DNA of 64,000 bases from Symsagittifera roscoffensis. Taxonomy: Eukaryota; Xenacoelomorpha; Acoela; Convolutidae. The position numbers and the translations under genes were made by a program. The stretch covers positions 53,064,233 to 53,128,232 of the forward strand of contig NC_087067.1 of the NCBI RefSeq assembly GCF_963678635.1. Direction: 5' to 3'. The notes under the pieces were generated by a model that was not told the DNA's origin, ran no database searches, and worked only from the letters and a program-made list of their open reading frames with translations. This document shows, piece after piece, positions 54,501 to 64,000 of the stretch (positions are counted from its first letter, which is position 1; each line of letters begins with the position of its first letter).

Positions 54501-57500
54501 TGGTATAAAGTATGCCATTGAATGGACTTCAACATTTTCAAGCACTCGGAGAAGCCTTCTAAATAGTTCAACAGCAAAAAAAGACACATTGGAGGCAAAT
54601 TGAAGTACATCTCAAATCATTGATAAACATTTCTTTATGAATGAGAAGTAGTGTTTTCAAGAAAAAAAACATCTGGCACTTGAGTTCAAATGTGTTCTGC
54701 AGGGATCCAGATTGCGCAGCCCGTTCTCAAATCCACCGCAGCTGGATCCTCCTCTTCCTGTCTGGGGGGTCAACTGGGACTGATGACAACAACAACAACA
54801 ACAACAGGGAGAGGAGTGGGAAGCAGTCGGGCTAGTAAGGAGGCGGCGGCCACTCTGAGTGCATGTAGTAAGTTTGCAGGCAGCTGTCCCCTCCTCGCCT
54901 GTCCGGGACACCAACTCACCAGAATAGGTCAGCTGCTACATGTATACTTATATCTCATCTGATGCATTTTGAGGCTACACGATGACACTCTTGTTTCAAA
55001 ACTTCACTGGCTGAATGTTGTGAATGGTTTGACTTCAAACACTTTTCTGTTAAAGTTTGACATGTCTCTTATCCTACAAGCAACAAACAAAAAATTACTA
55101 TAAACCTATCCCATTTACTCTGACTCATTGTATTGTACTCTAATTGCAGGCAAAATATCAAAATTTGTGTGTTTCAGTGAGCGACAGATCGAACAAAAGA
55201 CGAAGTGGGGCCAAAAGAGGGAGTGAAATCAGTGGGAGTCAGGGGAAGAGATCCAAGCGGGGGTCTACGAGACTGAGTCCGAATAGCAGACGGTGGAGCA
55301 GACTGGTGGGGGAGGGGAGGGGGAAGGGGAGGGGGAACAGACAGAATAGGAACAGGAGACAGCAGCAGCAGCAGCACTCGACGAGGTCCCCCCTCACTTC
55401 CGGCACCTACTCAGACACCACGGGGACTACAGTCTCCATGAGTACCACTAGCAACAACACTCTGAGTAGTACTATGAGCACCCTCAGCACAGGCAGCACC
55501 ACAAGCGCCACTCTGCCCAGGTAAACTCACCAACACATCAGTGATGTGCGCAAGATTTCTTGACGAAGAGGGAGCGTTTCTCAGGAAAAAATCTGCAAAT
55601 AACATAGTTTAGACCAGAAAACTGCGTTGCTTGATTTGGCACCAAGGGCGCTCTCAGAAAAGTCTGATGAAAAACTATATTTTAGGCATATTTGACATTT
55701 AGTAATATTAGCAAATTAGACAGTTTTTTAAGAAGTTTTTGGTCCCCAAAATACAGCTAAAAAATTCCAAAAGCTAATTTTACTAGCTGAACGCTAAATA
55801 CTTAGGGCTTAAAATTTTGCATAATTAAGCTGTTGTATGACTGATCGCTTGCTTTATTCTATCAAAATAAGACGAAAAAAATTTTTTAACCAATTTATCT
55901 CAACACTAGAGAAATTTTTTGGGAATTTTTAAATATCTTTTGAATCACGACTGAAAGGGCTTTAATATGATATATAAATCAACCCTGTCCAATGATTATT
56001 TGTCGTACCTGATTTTGTGAGGAAAACAAAAAGAAAAAAAGTTAAACAGAACCGAATACAGTTCCTCCTCATTTTCAATGGTTAGAACGAAAACGAGAAC
56101 TAATAACAAGTAAAATAAATGTGAAAATAAACTAGAAGTATATTTATCTGTATTTTTTGCTCGATACGCTTGCCAGAAAAAGCAAAACAATTAAACCGGT
56201 TTTTTCAACACTAAAGAATTCTTTTTAAAAGTTTTCAAATTGGTTTATTTATGATTGAAAGGGCTTTAATATGATATATTACTCGACGCATTCTGATGAT
56301 TTTTATGGCACCTAATTAAGCGTTAAAAAAGAAAAAACTAAATCACATCCTAAGACAAAGTTTATGACCACTTAAATGTTCTGGCTAATAAAGTATTTTT
56401 TTTGCTGCGCGGTTAGCGCAGATAGTTTCGACTTTGTTTAACTTTTATAAAAAATCAGAAAAATATTTCTTTACAGATCCAAAACACTTTTAAATAGTCT
56501 TTATTGATTGTTTTGTTGCTGCTTTTCATCATTCATGAAAAATCAGAAGTCACAATTATTCGCCTCAGTAACAGGTACCTGCAGCATAAGGTGGGCCTCT
56601 AGCGAAGCTGTATGGTGTGTGGTTTTGTTGAGAAACTTAAGTTTCTCTCAAAAACTGATCAATCGAAAAACAAGTTACGGGGATTTTCCCTACAAAAAGG
56701 CCTACGCCCTAAGTTTTGTAGACAAAAAGTTAAGACTTCAAGGAAGCCTTTTTTGTCAATTTCTAGTTAGTTTTGAAAGTTTTTGACAATTGAAATTACA
56801 ATCTCAACTATGGCCTTCAGTTTTTTATTTTAAATATAGGTAGGTGATGGGGATCTTACGTGGTGCTACGCCCTAATTCTTTCTTTTTTGACTTATATCG
56901 AAGATCGGATCAAGGATAAATCGAAAGCAATACTTGTGAGAACTTTTTCATTATTAAGCGGGCGAGTCAAGTTAATGCATAAACAATTCATAATGCGGAT
57001 GTCGTGCAATAGCAGAAAAAAGTTCAATCATAAAAAAAATGTTCATTTTTTTGAATTCTTTTCGAAGAACGAAGAATTTGTTTGCGATTTAACTATTGTA
57101 TGCTATTGCACGACATCCGCAATATATAATTGTTTTTCCAATCACTCTAAAAAAAAGAAAAAAATTAACTATGGATGCTAGTCTCTTTTTAAATTTTTTC
57201 TTTTCAGCCAATTTTGACAGCCCTACTGGTTATGATTTGAGTTCAAACAATTTAAAAAGTTGCCTCAGTGTCAAGAAGAACTGGTCTGATTCGTTCCTAT
57301 TTTCAAACAAAATAAAAACTGATCAATCGAAAAACAAGTTACGGGGGTTTTCCCTACAAAAAAGCCTACGCCCTAAGTTTTGTAGACAAAAAGTTAAGAC
57401 TTCAAAGAAGCCTTTTTTTGTCAATTTCTAGTTAGTTTTGAAAGTTTTTGACAATTGAATTTACAATCTCAATTATGGCCTTCAGTTTTTTATTTTAAAG

Positions 57501-60500
57501 ATAGGTAGGTGATGGGATCTTACGTGGTGCTACGCCCTAATTCTTTCTTTTTTGACTTACCTCGAAGATCGGATCAAGGATAAATCGAATGCAATACTTT
57601 TGAGAACTTTTCTATTATTAAGCGGGCGAGTCAAGTTAATGCATGAACAATTCATTTTGCGGATGTCGTGCAATAGCATAAAATAGTTCAATCATAAAAA
57701 AAGTGTTCATTTTTTTGAATTTCTTTCGAAGAACGAAGAATTTGTTTGCGATTTAACTATTTTATGCTATTGCACGACATCCGCAATATATAATTGTTTT
57801 TCCAATCACTCTAAAAAAAGAAAAAATTTAACTATGGATGATAGTCTCTTTTTAAATTTTTTGTTTTCAACCAATTTTGACAGCCCTACTGGTTATGATT
57901 TGAGTTCAAACAATTTAAAAAGTTGCCTCAGTGTCAAGAAGAAATGATCTGATTCGTTCCTATTTTCAAACAAAATAAAAACTGATCAATCGAAAAACAA
58001 GTTACGGGGATTTTCCCTACAAAAAGGCCTACGCCCTAAGTTTTGTAGACAAAAAGTTAAGACTTCAAGGAAGCCTTTTTTTGTCAATTTCTAGTTAGTT
58101 TTGAAAGTTTTTGACAATTGAATTTACAATCTCAATTATGGCCTTCAGTTTTTTATTTTAAATATAGGTAGGTGATGGGGATCTTACGTGGTGCTACGCC
58201 CTAATTCTTTCTTTTTTGACTTATCTCGAAGATCGGATCAAGGATAAATCGAATGCAATACTTTTGAGAACTTTTCTATTATTAAGCGGGCGAGTCAAGT
58301 TAATGCATGAACAATTCATTTTGCGGATGTCGTGCAATAGCATAAAATAGTTCAATCATAAAAAAAGTGTTCATTTTTTTGAATTTCTTTCGAAGAACGA
58401 AAAATTTGTTTGCGATTTAACTATTTTATGCTATTGCACGACATCCCCAATATAATTTTTTTTCCAATCACTCTAAAAAATGAAAAAATTTAACTATGGA
58501 TGATAGTCTCTTTTTAAATTTTTTCTTTTCAGCCAATTTTCACAGCCCTACTGGTTATGATTTGAGTTCAAACAATTTAAAAAGTTGCCTCAGTGTCAAG
58601 AAGAAATGGTCTGATTCGTTCCTATTTTCAAACAAAATAAAACAAAGTTTTGCTGATAGGCTGGGGGCTATTCTCATGCGCGAAGGACAGAATGCGCGAA
58701 AAAACTTGTGTGCGAAAAACCGAAAACAAAATTAGCCGAAAGTCAATTTTAAAAAAAGAAGCAGTTGCCATTCAATTACAAAAAAAGTAAATAAAGAAGC
58801 TGTTTGCTTCTTTCATTACGAAACCCTCCTAATGTAAAATTTGCCCCAATTTTGTGGCAGTCAATGACAATATTAAAGTTTTGCATATTTCTGCCGTTTT
58901 TGTATTCGGCCAATCTCAATACCCCAGTCCTTGGAAACGTTTACTTTCTTTCCAAATTTTAGATTACTGAAATCTGATTGGCTGATTTGTATTTTCACGC
59001 ATTCGAACCTTCGCGCATGAGGGATTCCACCAATAGGCTGACCTCTTAGCTCTAGTTAAATTTTAATGCTACTTTTCAAATTTTTTTTCTGACTAATGTT
59101 ACCGCTTTGTTTTTGTACTTTGCACACTTTTGAAAAGCGAAAATTGGACAACAAGAAGTGCAAAAACAAATTCAGAGGTTTTTGTGCTACTAATAATAGT
59201 CAAAATAATATACCGCAATATATAATTGTTTTTCCAATCACTCTAAAAAAAATTCTTTTCAGCCAATTTTGACAGCCCTACTGTTCATGATTTGAGTTCA
59301 AACATTTTTAAAAAGTTGCCTCAGTGTCAAGAAAAAATGGTCTGATTCGTTTCTATTTTCAAACAAAATAAAACAAGGTTTTGTTGATAGGCTGGGGGCT
59401 ATTCTCATGCGCGAAGGACAGAATGCGCGAAAAAACTTGTGTGCAAAAAACCAAAAACAAAATTAGCCGAAAGTCAATTTAAAAAAAGAAGCAGTTGCCA
59501 TTCAATTAAAAAGAAGTAAATAAAGAAGCTGTTTGCTTCTTTCATTACGAAACCCTCCTAATGTAAAATTTGCCCCAATTTTGCGGCGGTCAATGACAAT
59601 ATTAAAAATTTGCATATTTCTGCCGTTTTTATTTTCGGTCAATCTCAATATCAGTCCCTAGAATGTTTACTTTCTTTCCAAATTTTAAATTACTGAAATC
59701 TGATTGGCTGATTTGTATTTTCGCGCATTCGAACCTTCGCGCATGAGGGATTCAACCGATAGGCTGACCTCTCAGCTCTAGTTAAATTTTAACGCTACTT
59801 TTCAAAAAAATTTTCTGATTATTGTTACAGCTTTGTTTTTGTATTTTGCACACTTTCGAAAACAAAAAATTGGACAACAAGTGAAAAAATAAATTCAGAG
59901 GTTTCTGTGCTACTAATAATAGTCAATATAATATACCGTTTTCGAGTTTTTCACTTATGGGTATTTAGTTAAATAATTTAAACGTCACGCCAACAATTTC
60001 ACTGCCTGGGAGAGCACCATTGGATTTTTTGGTCCGATCAAAGGTATCTCAGAGCATTTGAACTAACAATTAATTGGCTATTTTCCATGCTTTTCAAAGT
60101 GGATACTGTCTATAAAACAAGTTGAAACCTTTACCAGAAAAAAGTTTAAAAAACTGTTAATTAACTAATCGAAAATACTTTTATACTAATCGAAAATATT
60201 ATGATTTTTTAATTAATTTAAATATTAATGTAATTGCACAGCAAGAGGTTATCACTGCTCACATTTGCTTCATGATAAGTTTTTGAACGGTGCATCGTAC
60301 AAATTTATTTGTCCCGAAAATTTTTGCTATCATCGATTTTTTTAAAATATAAAATCTAGTAAAAAACCGGCAAATTGAAAACAAAATGGAACCAGATCTA
60401 AACTATAATTTATTATTGGTTATAAATTAGATATTTTATCTCTATAAAATATTTAATACTAACCAATCATATCCATCAAACTAACAACCCACTTATTTGT

Positions 60501-63500
60501 AAGTGCTGAAATTACTTGTAGACTACTTGAGACTAGTAGATATAAGAGTAAGATTAAGATCGGTATTAGACTAAGAAGTTGCACGAATCTATCCGGCCGA
60601 AAAAAAGATAGCGTGACGAGCAGACGGCGTACCCTATCTGAAATTACTCTATGAGTTAGACCTAAGAACTCAACTCAAAAATAATATATTAATTTAAATA
60701 AAATATGGCTGGCTTAAAACTTCGTCTGCTTGTAATTTCCATGTAACTTTTTATTGTTTCATCCAGACACAATCGGAGAGGAGGAGACGAAGAGACGAGG
60801 AGGAGGAGACGGACGAGACTGATGGAGTATCTGAATGAGGAGGTGGACAGCACCACCAGTTCCCTCTTAGAGACGAAGAGTGGAGACATGAATGAGTCCG
60901 ATCTGATAAGGTCCTCGTCCGAGGTGTCTAATGGGGACAACTCCAGACTCACCCAGACTGACAGACTCAACATGACTGACCAGCAGACCAGTCCAGGTAA
61001 CACTGCGCACACCACAATACAATATAATTGAACAAATGCAGTGGGTTTCCAAACCAAGATGCGATGCTAAAAAAGGCTGGAGCTTAATAAGTATTTGAAT
61101 TGAAAATATTTTGAAGAAACTAATTCTACAGTCTGATATTTATACACAAAAACAGAAACCAGTGAACAAGAAAACGAAATGGTTGTAAAATAACAAATAT
61201 ATTTAAAATCAACGAGCAAGCCTAGAAAAAAAGAAAGAATTAATGATAATAGAACAGGGGCGGATCTAGAATTTTTTCTAAGGGGGGGGGGGGGGATTTT
61301 CAAAAAATTGTAAATCGGTTTGAAAAACTTAAGGTTTCATAGAACGAATCGGTTCCCGAAAAAATGAAAAATTTTCTAAGCAAGCTATTCAAGTTTTGAA
61401 ATAGCTTGCTTAGAAAAATTTCAAAGTGTTTCATGAAGCGAATTGGATGACGGAACCTAAATATTTCAATGGTTTATTGCAAACTATTCAAGCAATAAAC
61501 CATTGAAATATTTCAAATTGTTTCATAAAGTGAATCAAAAAGCAAAAAAGTTAAGGGAAAAGTTAAAAAAAGTTTCAAAAAGTTAAGTTTTTCTAGACAA
61601 GCTTGGCAATTTTTTTTTAGTTAGCTATTCAAGCTATGAAATCAAACAATTAAAGTTACTTCACAGAGCGAACTGGTTCGCCAAAGGTTCAAGTTTTTCT
61701 ATGCAAGCTATTTGAAACGCGAAACTTTTAATTAATTCTAAGCTATTGCATACACTGATTTGGTTCACGAAAATTATAATTGTTTCGAAGCAAACTATTA
61801 AACTATGACACTTTGAGTTATTTCCAGTTTGTAAGGAAGCTGTTTAAGCCATAAAATAATTCAAGTTTCTTCAAAAAGTGAATCCGATTTCCAGGTTTTT
61901 CTAAGTTTTTTAGTTATTTTTTTTGCGCGAGCTTCTGGAGCAAGGAATTTTGAAAAAATCCAAGCTTATTCTTAGACCGAATCGTTTTTACCAAAAGTTA
62001 CAGTTATCCAAAGCAAGCAATTCAAGCTATGAAACTGTGACATAATTCAGGATATTTAATGAAACAAATCGGTTCACGAAAAACTTGTTTTAGCAAACAA
62101 TTCGAATCTTGAAGCTGTTCGAAACTTTGGAAACCACAAAACTTTTTTAAAAAATCCGAGTAAATTCATAGACTGACTCGGTTTGCGAAAAGTTGAAGTT
62201 TTACTAGGCAAGCTTTTCAAGCTATGAGACTTATAATTATTTCATGTTATTTCATAGACCGAATTGGTGTGCAAAAGTTTTCAGTTTTTGAAAGCAAGCA
62301 TTTCAAGCTATGAAATGTTGAAACATTTCCAATTATTTCATAGTGCTGTTGCTCTGAGTGATTCTTAAAGTTCTGATCTGAACCTTTTTAAACGTTGCGC
62401 TCGATAGCCTCTTAAACATTAGGCCTTATGCTGAAAACGTGTCATTCATTTAATATATAAGAAGATTTGATGATTCGAAGATCTAAAGAGAATTCTACCA
62501 ACATAGACTTCCTTTTCAAAATGAATTAGTCTATTTGCATCACAGGTACAGGTACTGTGGGGGACAGGTCGGAGAGAGGCAGGGCCACAGGGGGCGACAG
62601 GGGCAGTGCAGCGACAACTACTTCGGCCGACACTATGATGATGGGGGACAGTGCTGTGACCCCGACTGCAGCAAACAGCACTAGTGGAGGGGACCAACTG
62701 CAGTTCCTGGAGGACAAGTTGGGAGTCACACAGAGGGACTTGAAGGGCAATCCAGCCAGTGGTTCCTCAAACGGAGTCGAGTTGAGTCTCCTGGGGGATG
62801 TGAAACAGGATAAGGGTACAAGTCCTGGGGGTGATAACGGGGAGAATGTTCAGAAAAAAAGAGAGACAGGCACTTCGTTGAGAGGCCGTGGGGTTCGGGG
62901 AGGGGGCAGTAAAACCAAAAGTAGAAGTAAGAGGAGTGGGGCTGGGGAGGTGGTGGTGATGAAGGCGACATCTGCGGGGGGTTCCTCCAGCGACTTCGAC
63001 GTTGAGGAGGACGAGGAGGAGGAAGATGACTACGAGGACGATGACGAGTATGAAACTGAAGAGGGAGAGGAGGAAGAAGAGGTATAAAGAGTAGCTTGAA
63101 GTGTGAAGAAAAACTGTTCCTTTTGATTCCTTTTACAGAACAAAAGTTTGAGAAAGTTTGATTTGACCTAAATCATGCTGTTGGAACTGATGAGTTTCAG
63201 AAAATTGGATTGCCTCATTTGCTATTTGATTTTGTCTAAAAGAAATTTGAATTGCACAGAGCATTTCAAAGTTAACATTTACGAGTCTCACTAATAAGAA
63301 AAACATTTGATCCTGTTGGTAACTTCTAATCATGCAGTTCTACATATTTTATCATTAGAAACGACCAAACGTATTATGAAGCTGATTTTTTGTTCCAGGA
63401 TGAAGCGGCAGACAGCAAGTCCAAAAAGACAGGTGGCGCATTTGGAGGGAAACTGGAAACCAAAAAAACCACCGGAACATCCGCAGGAGCATCATCCTCT

Positions 63501-64000
63501 GCTAAGCCCAAGTCCACCAAATCCACCGCCAGTGGAGGGGCGTCCTCTTCAGCGGCCGCAGCCAGTGGTTCCAAGGCGTCCAAGAGCACGGCAGATGCCA
63601 GCTCCAAAGCCAGTGGGTCCAAATCCAAGAGGAAGACATCGGCAACCAAGGACACCAAAGCAACCACCAGTAAGCAGCAGTCAAGATTAAGATAATTTGC
63701 CAAGGAGAAAACTTCCAACATACGTATATGTCCATCTCTTTGCGTTTCCTCGTTAAAGTAGTCAATTTCAATACTTTTCTTTTGCCTGGCCTAGAAGTAG
63801 TTTTCCCTCTCAAGTAACGAGCATGTCCTGCATTTCTGTCCATGTTTTGCATTTATGTTTTGCATAGTACTGAAGTTATAAAAACTTTTGTTTTATCATC
63901 TGAAAAAGAGACAGCTGATTGATTTAGTTATGTTTTGTTTTAGTTAACGAGGAGGACGAGGAAGTGGAATATGAGTACTTTGAGGGGGAGGAAGAGGAGG
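47850..64000 (+). CDS. Unrecognised low-complexity protein, nine exons, runs off the right edge
   Basis: Exons are 47850-47897, 52566-52905, 54277-54462, 54703-54927, 55178-55520, 60767-60996, 62546-63081, 63399-63669 and 63944 onward. All eight junctions agree in phase and give about 745 residues without a stop. The start is MYKYTYKKQDPPKSLK. Visible features are ECGCYVCARRR (close Cys pair), a Gln/His run, a Thr run, a Cys cluster (ACSKFAGSCPLLACPGH), basic Lys/Arg/Ser tracts with NLS-like KRSKR, a Ser/Thr run, RRRRRTR, a long Asp/Glu run, a Ser/Lys/Ala-rich tract and another acidic run. No domain family is recognised. Composition suggests a mostly disordered, possibly nuclear or chromatin-associated protein, which is inference. 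The C-terminus is missing. Confidence 0.8.
48431..48698. mobile_element. MITE family C with internal (AT)n, 8-bp TSD
   Basis: It begins GGGCTCTTTTTCC and ends GGAAAAAGAGCC. The duplication CGATTGGG is at 48423-48430 and 48699-48706. An AT microsatellite (48471-48547) has expanded inside it. Confidence 0.88.
48471..48547. repeat. (AT)n microsatellite
   Basis: About 77 bp of AT dinucleotides with a few phase slips, inside the family C MITE. Confidence 0.97.
48829..49039. mobile_element. MITE family B, degraded copy
   Basis: GCCTCTTTTCCACGTTTC at the left, TTCAAAAATTGCTCACACGG and CGCTGACACGTTTT inside, and GGAGACTGCAAAAGAGCC at the right follow the order of 19961-20176. Confidence 0.75.
49238..50141 (-). 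repeat. Tandem array, exactly four 226-bp units
   Basis: TCGAACTTGGTAACTAGCAA starts at 49238, 49464, 49690 and 49916. Units differ by only a few bases. Each carries the same 63-codon minus-strand open frame, which is a by-product of the repeat. Confidence 0.97.
52067..52284. mobile_element. MITE family B copy
   Basis: CGGCTCTTTTCAAGTTTCTC, then TGTTCAAAAATCGATCAAAC, CACTGTGACACTTTTTAATG and AAGGGGAAAACTAGAACAGA follow family B order. The target duplication is unclear. Confidence 0.75.
52566..52905 (+). CDS. Low-complexity-protein gene exon 2
   Basis: Acceptor AATTAG. It encodes ASRLLSHSSDSLNLINRRQN to STECGCYVCARRRLN and ends in phase 1 before GTACAT. Confidence 0.82.
52906..54276 (+). other. 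Second intron of the low-complexity-protein gene
   Basis: It has a family C MITE fragment (about 52960-53030) and a fragment of the 11.1-kb repeat near 53390. I see no other structure. Confidence 0.5.
54277..54462 (+). CDS. Low-complexity-protein gene exon 3
   Basis: Acceptor GTTTAG. It encodes MVSKVFGSATNLSIILQKQQ, a His/Ser/Thr stretch and LLDHYYSSIGNK; phase 1 at both ends. Confidence 0.82.
54703..54927 (+). CDS. Low-complexity-protein gene exon 4
   Basis: Acceptor CTGCAG. It encodes IQIAQPVLKSTAAGSSSSCL, a seven-Thr run and CSKFAGSCPLLACPGHQLTR; ends in phase 1 before GTCAGC. Confidence 0.82.
55178..55520 (+). CDS. Low-complexity-protein gene exon 5
   Basis: Acceptor GTTTCAG. It encodes SDRSNKRRSGAKRGSEISGS, a basic Gly/Arg/Gln stretch and a Ser/Thr run ending TSATLP; phase 2 before GTAAAC. 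The upstream acceptor at 55149 would bring an early stop. Confidence 0.82.
56651..58640 (+). repeat. Tandem array, three units of about 662 bp
   Basis: AAAACTGATCAATCGAAAAA begins at about 56651, 57315 and 57977. Units are nearly identical and contain CTACGCCCTAAGTTTTGTAG and CTTACGTGGTGCTACGCCCT. Each has an internal inverted repeat. Confidence 0.93.
57659..57784. repeat. 126-bp segment with 30-bp perfect inverted repeats
   Basis: GCGGATGTCGTGCAATAGCA continuing to AATAGTT, and its exact inverse ending CATCCGC, bound a 66-bp AT-rich middle. Equivalent segments lie at 56995-57120 and 58323-58447. It looks like a MITE amplified with the array. Confidence 0.9.
58664..59032. mobile_element. MITE family H, copy 4 (369 bp, 8-bp TSD)
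   Basis: It begins GGGGCTATTCTCATGCGCGA and ends GCGCATGAGGGATTCCACCA. ATAGGCTG lies at 58656-58663 and 59033-59040. Confidence 0.92.
59395..59758. mobile_element. MITE family H, copy 5 (364 bp, same target site as copy 4)
   Basis: Ends match copy 4, and ATAGGCTG lies at 59387-59394 and 59759-59766. It arose by segmental duplication rather than independent insertion. Confidence 0.92.
60767..60996 (+). CDS. Low-complexity-protein gene exon 6
   Basis: Acceptor ATCCAG. It encodes HNRRGGDEETRRRRRTRLME and then YLNEEVDSTTSSLLETKSGD; ends in phase 1 before GTAACA. Confidence 0.85.
61312..62345. repeat. Degenerate array of about 100-bp units with palindromes
   Basis: Around ten diverged units contain AAGCAAGCTATTCAAGCTAT, GAAACTT, TTTCATAGACCGAAT and GGTTCNCGAAAA. 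Two members form near-perfect hairpins (61373-61415 and 61459-61513). Confidence 0.75.
61459..61513. repeat. Perfect 22-bp hairpin
   Basis: The left arm 61459-61480 and right arm 61492-61513 are exact inverse copies (core CAATGGTTTATTGC / GCAATAAACCATTG) with an 11-nt loop. Perfect pairing favours a recent inverted duplication over a microRNA precursor. Confidence 0.92.
62546..63081 (+). CDS. Low-complexity-protein gene exon 7
   Basis: Acceptor CACAG; a second acceptor 6 bp downstream (GTACAG) keeps frame. It encodes GDRSERGRATGGDRGSAATT, a basic Gly/Arg stretch and an Asp/Glu-rich end (62998-63081); phase 0 before GTATAA. Confidence 0.85.
63399..63669 (+). CDS. Low-complexity-protein gene exon 8
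   Basis: Acceptor TTCCAG. A Ser/Lys/Ala/Thr-rich segment from DEAADSKSKKTGG to KDTKATT; phase 1 before GTAAGC. Confidence 0.85.
63944..64000 (+). CDS. Low-complexity-protein gene exon 9 (cut by window edge)
   Basis: Acceptor TTTTAG. TT completes the Ile codon; it then reads NEEDEEVEYEYFEGEEEE and continues past the window. Confidence 0.8.

Larger units (their letters stand above)
58444..59945 (+). repeat. Tandem duplication of a 0.75-kb unit that includes MITE H
   Basis: Unit 1 (about 58444-59211) and unit 2 (about 59212-59945) share array-derived sequence, the same MITE H at the same site and the following TAGCTCTAGTTAAATTTTAA segment. The MITE was therefore present before duplication. Confidence 0.88.
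55521..60766 (+). other. Fifth intron of the low-complexity-protein gene, 5.2 kb
   Basis: It holds the dispersed repeat at about 55640-56400, the 662-bp tandem array (56651-58640), two units with MITE H (58444-59945) and featureless AT-rich sequence from 59946 to 60766. Confidence 0.6.
60997..62545 (+). other. Sixth intron of the low-complexity-protein gene
   Basis: It includes a G run of about 14 (near 61282) and the degenerate hairpin-rich array at 61312-62345. No exon is seen. Confidence 0.6.

Noticed and set aside
60689-61057. 122-residue minus-strand frame
   Set aside because: It is antisense shadow of exon 6, whose plus-strand frame fits both neighbouring exons in phase.
61459-61513. 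microRNA precursor
   Set aside because: The stem is perfectly paired and sits in a degenerate tandem array; real precursors have bulges and usually stand alone.

Overview
This is nuclear DNA of an intron-rich, AT-rich animal, probably an invertebrate. Coding exons are short, GC-rich islands flanked by GT...AG introns in a sea of AT-rich repeats. No bacterial operons, rRNA or clear functional tRNA genes are visible. Only one gene is recognisable by family. I cannot place the species.

Layout. (1) 527-8265, plus strand: the 3' six exons of ethanolamine-phosphate cytidylyltransferase (PCYT2); its 5' exons lie left of the window. One of its introns uses a GC donor. (2) 13172-27189, plus strand: a four-exon gene for an unrecognised secreted, cysteine-containing protein of 275 residues. 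Its introns are packed with short inverted-repeat (MITE) transposons, a TIR-bounded element carrying a 178-bp satellite, and a 1.55-kb tandem duplication. (3) 32675-35344, plus strand: an unrecognised gene dominated by one 2.2-kb exon. It encodes a Cys-rich N-terminal part, a Ser/Lys-rich tract and acidic disordered tracts. (4) 37097-46321: two decayed BEL/Pao LTR retroelement copies pointing at each other. (5) 47850 to beyond 64000, plus strand: nine exons of an unrecognised, low-complexity protein that runs off the right edge. All its exon phases agree.

The most informative material is non-coding. At least three MITE families share a GGCTCTTTT(T)CC terminal inverted repeat and make 8-bp target duplications, which points to hAT-type mobilisation. 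They are inserted into one another in both directions, including a triple nest at 14717-15372. A fourth family (five copies) and a fifth (one copy beside a splice acceptor) also show 8-bp duplications. Other structures are a 4 x 226-bp array, a 662-bp array with an internal 30-bp inverted repeat, a degenerate array at 61.3-62.3 kb with a perfect 22-bp hairpin, and recurring short palindromes that probably mark ends of non-autonomous elements.

Nothing links the four host genes functionally. PCYT2 makes CDP-ethanolamine for phosphatidylethanolamine synthesis; the other three have no assignable role. Exon boundaries were set by hand from splice signals and reading-frame continuity, with no transcript evidence.
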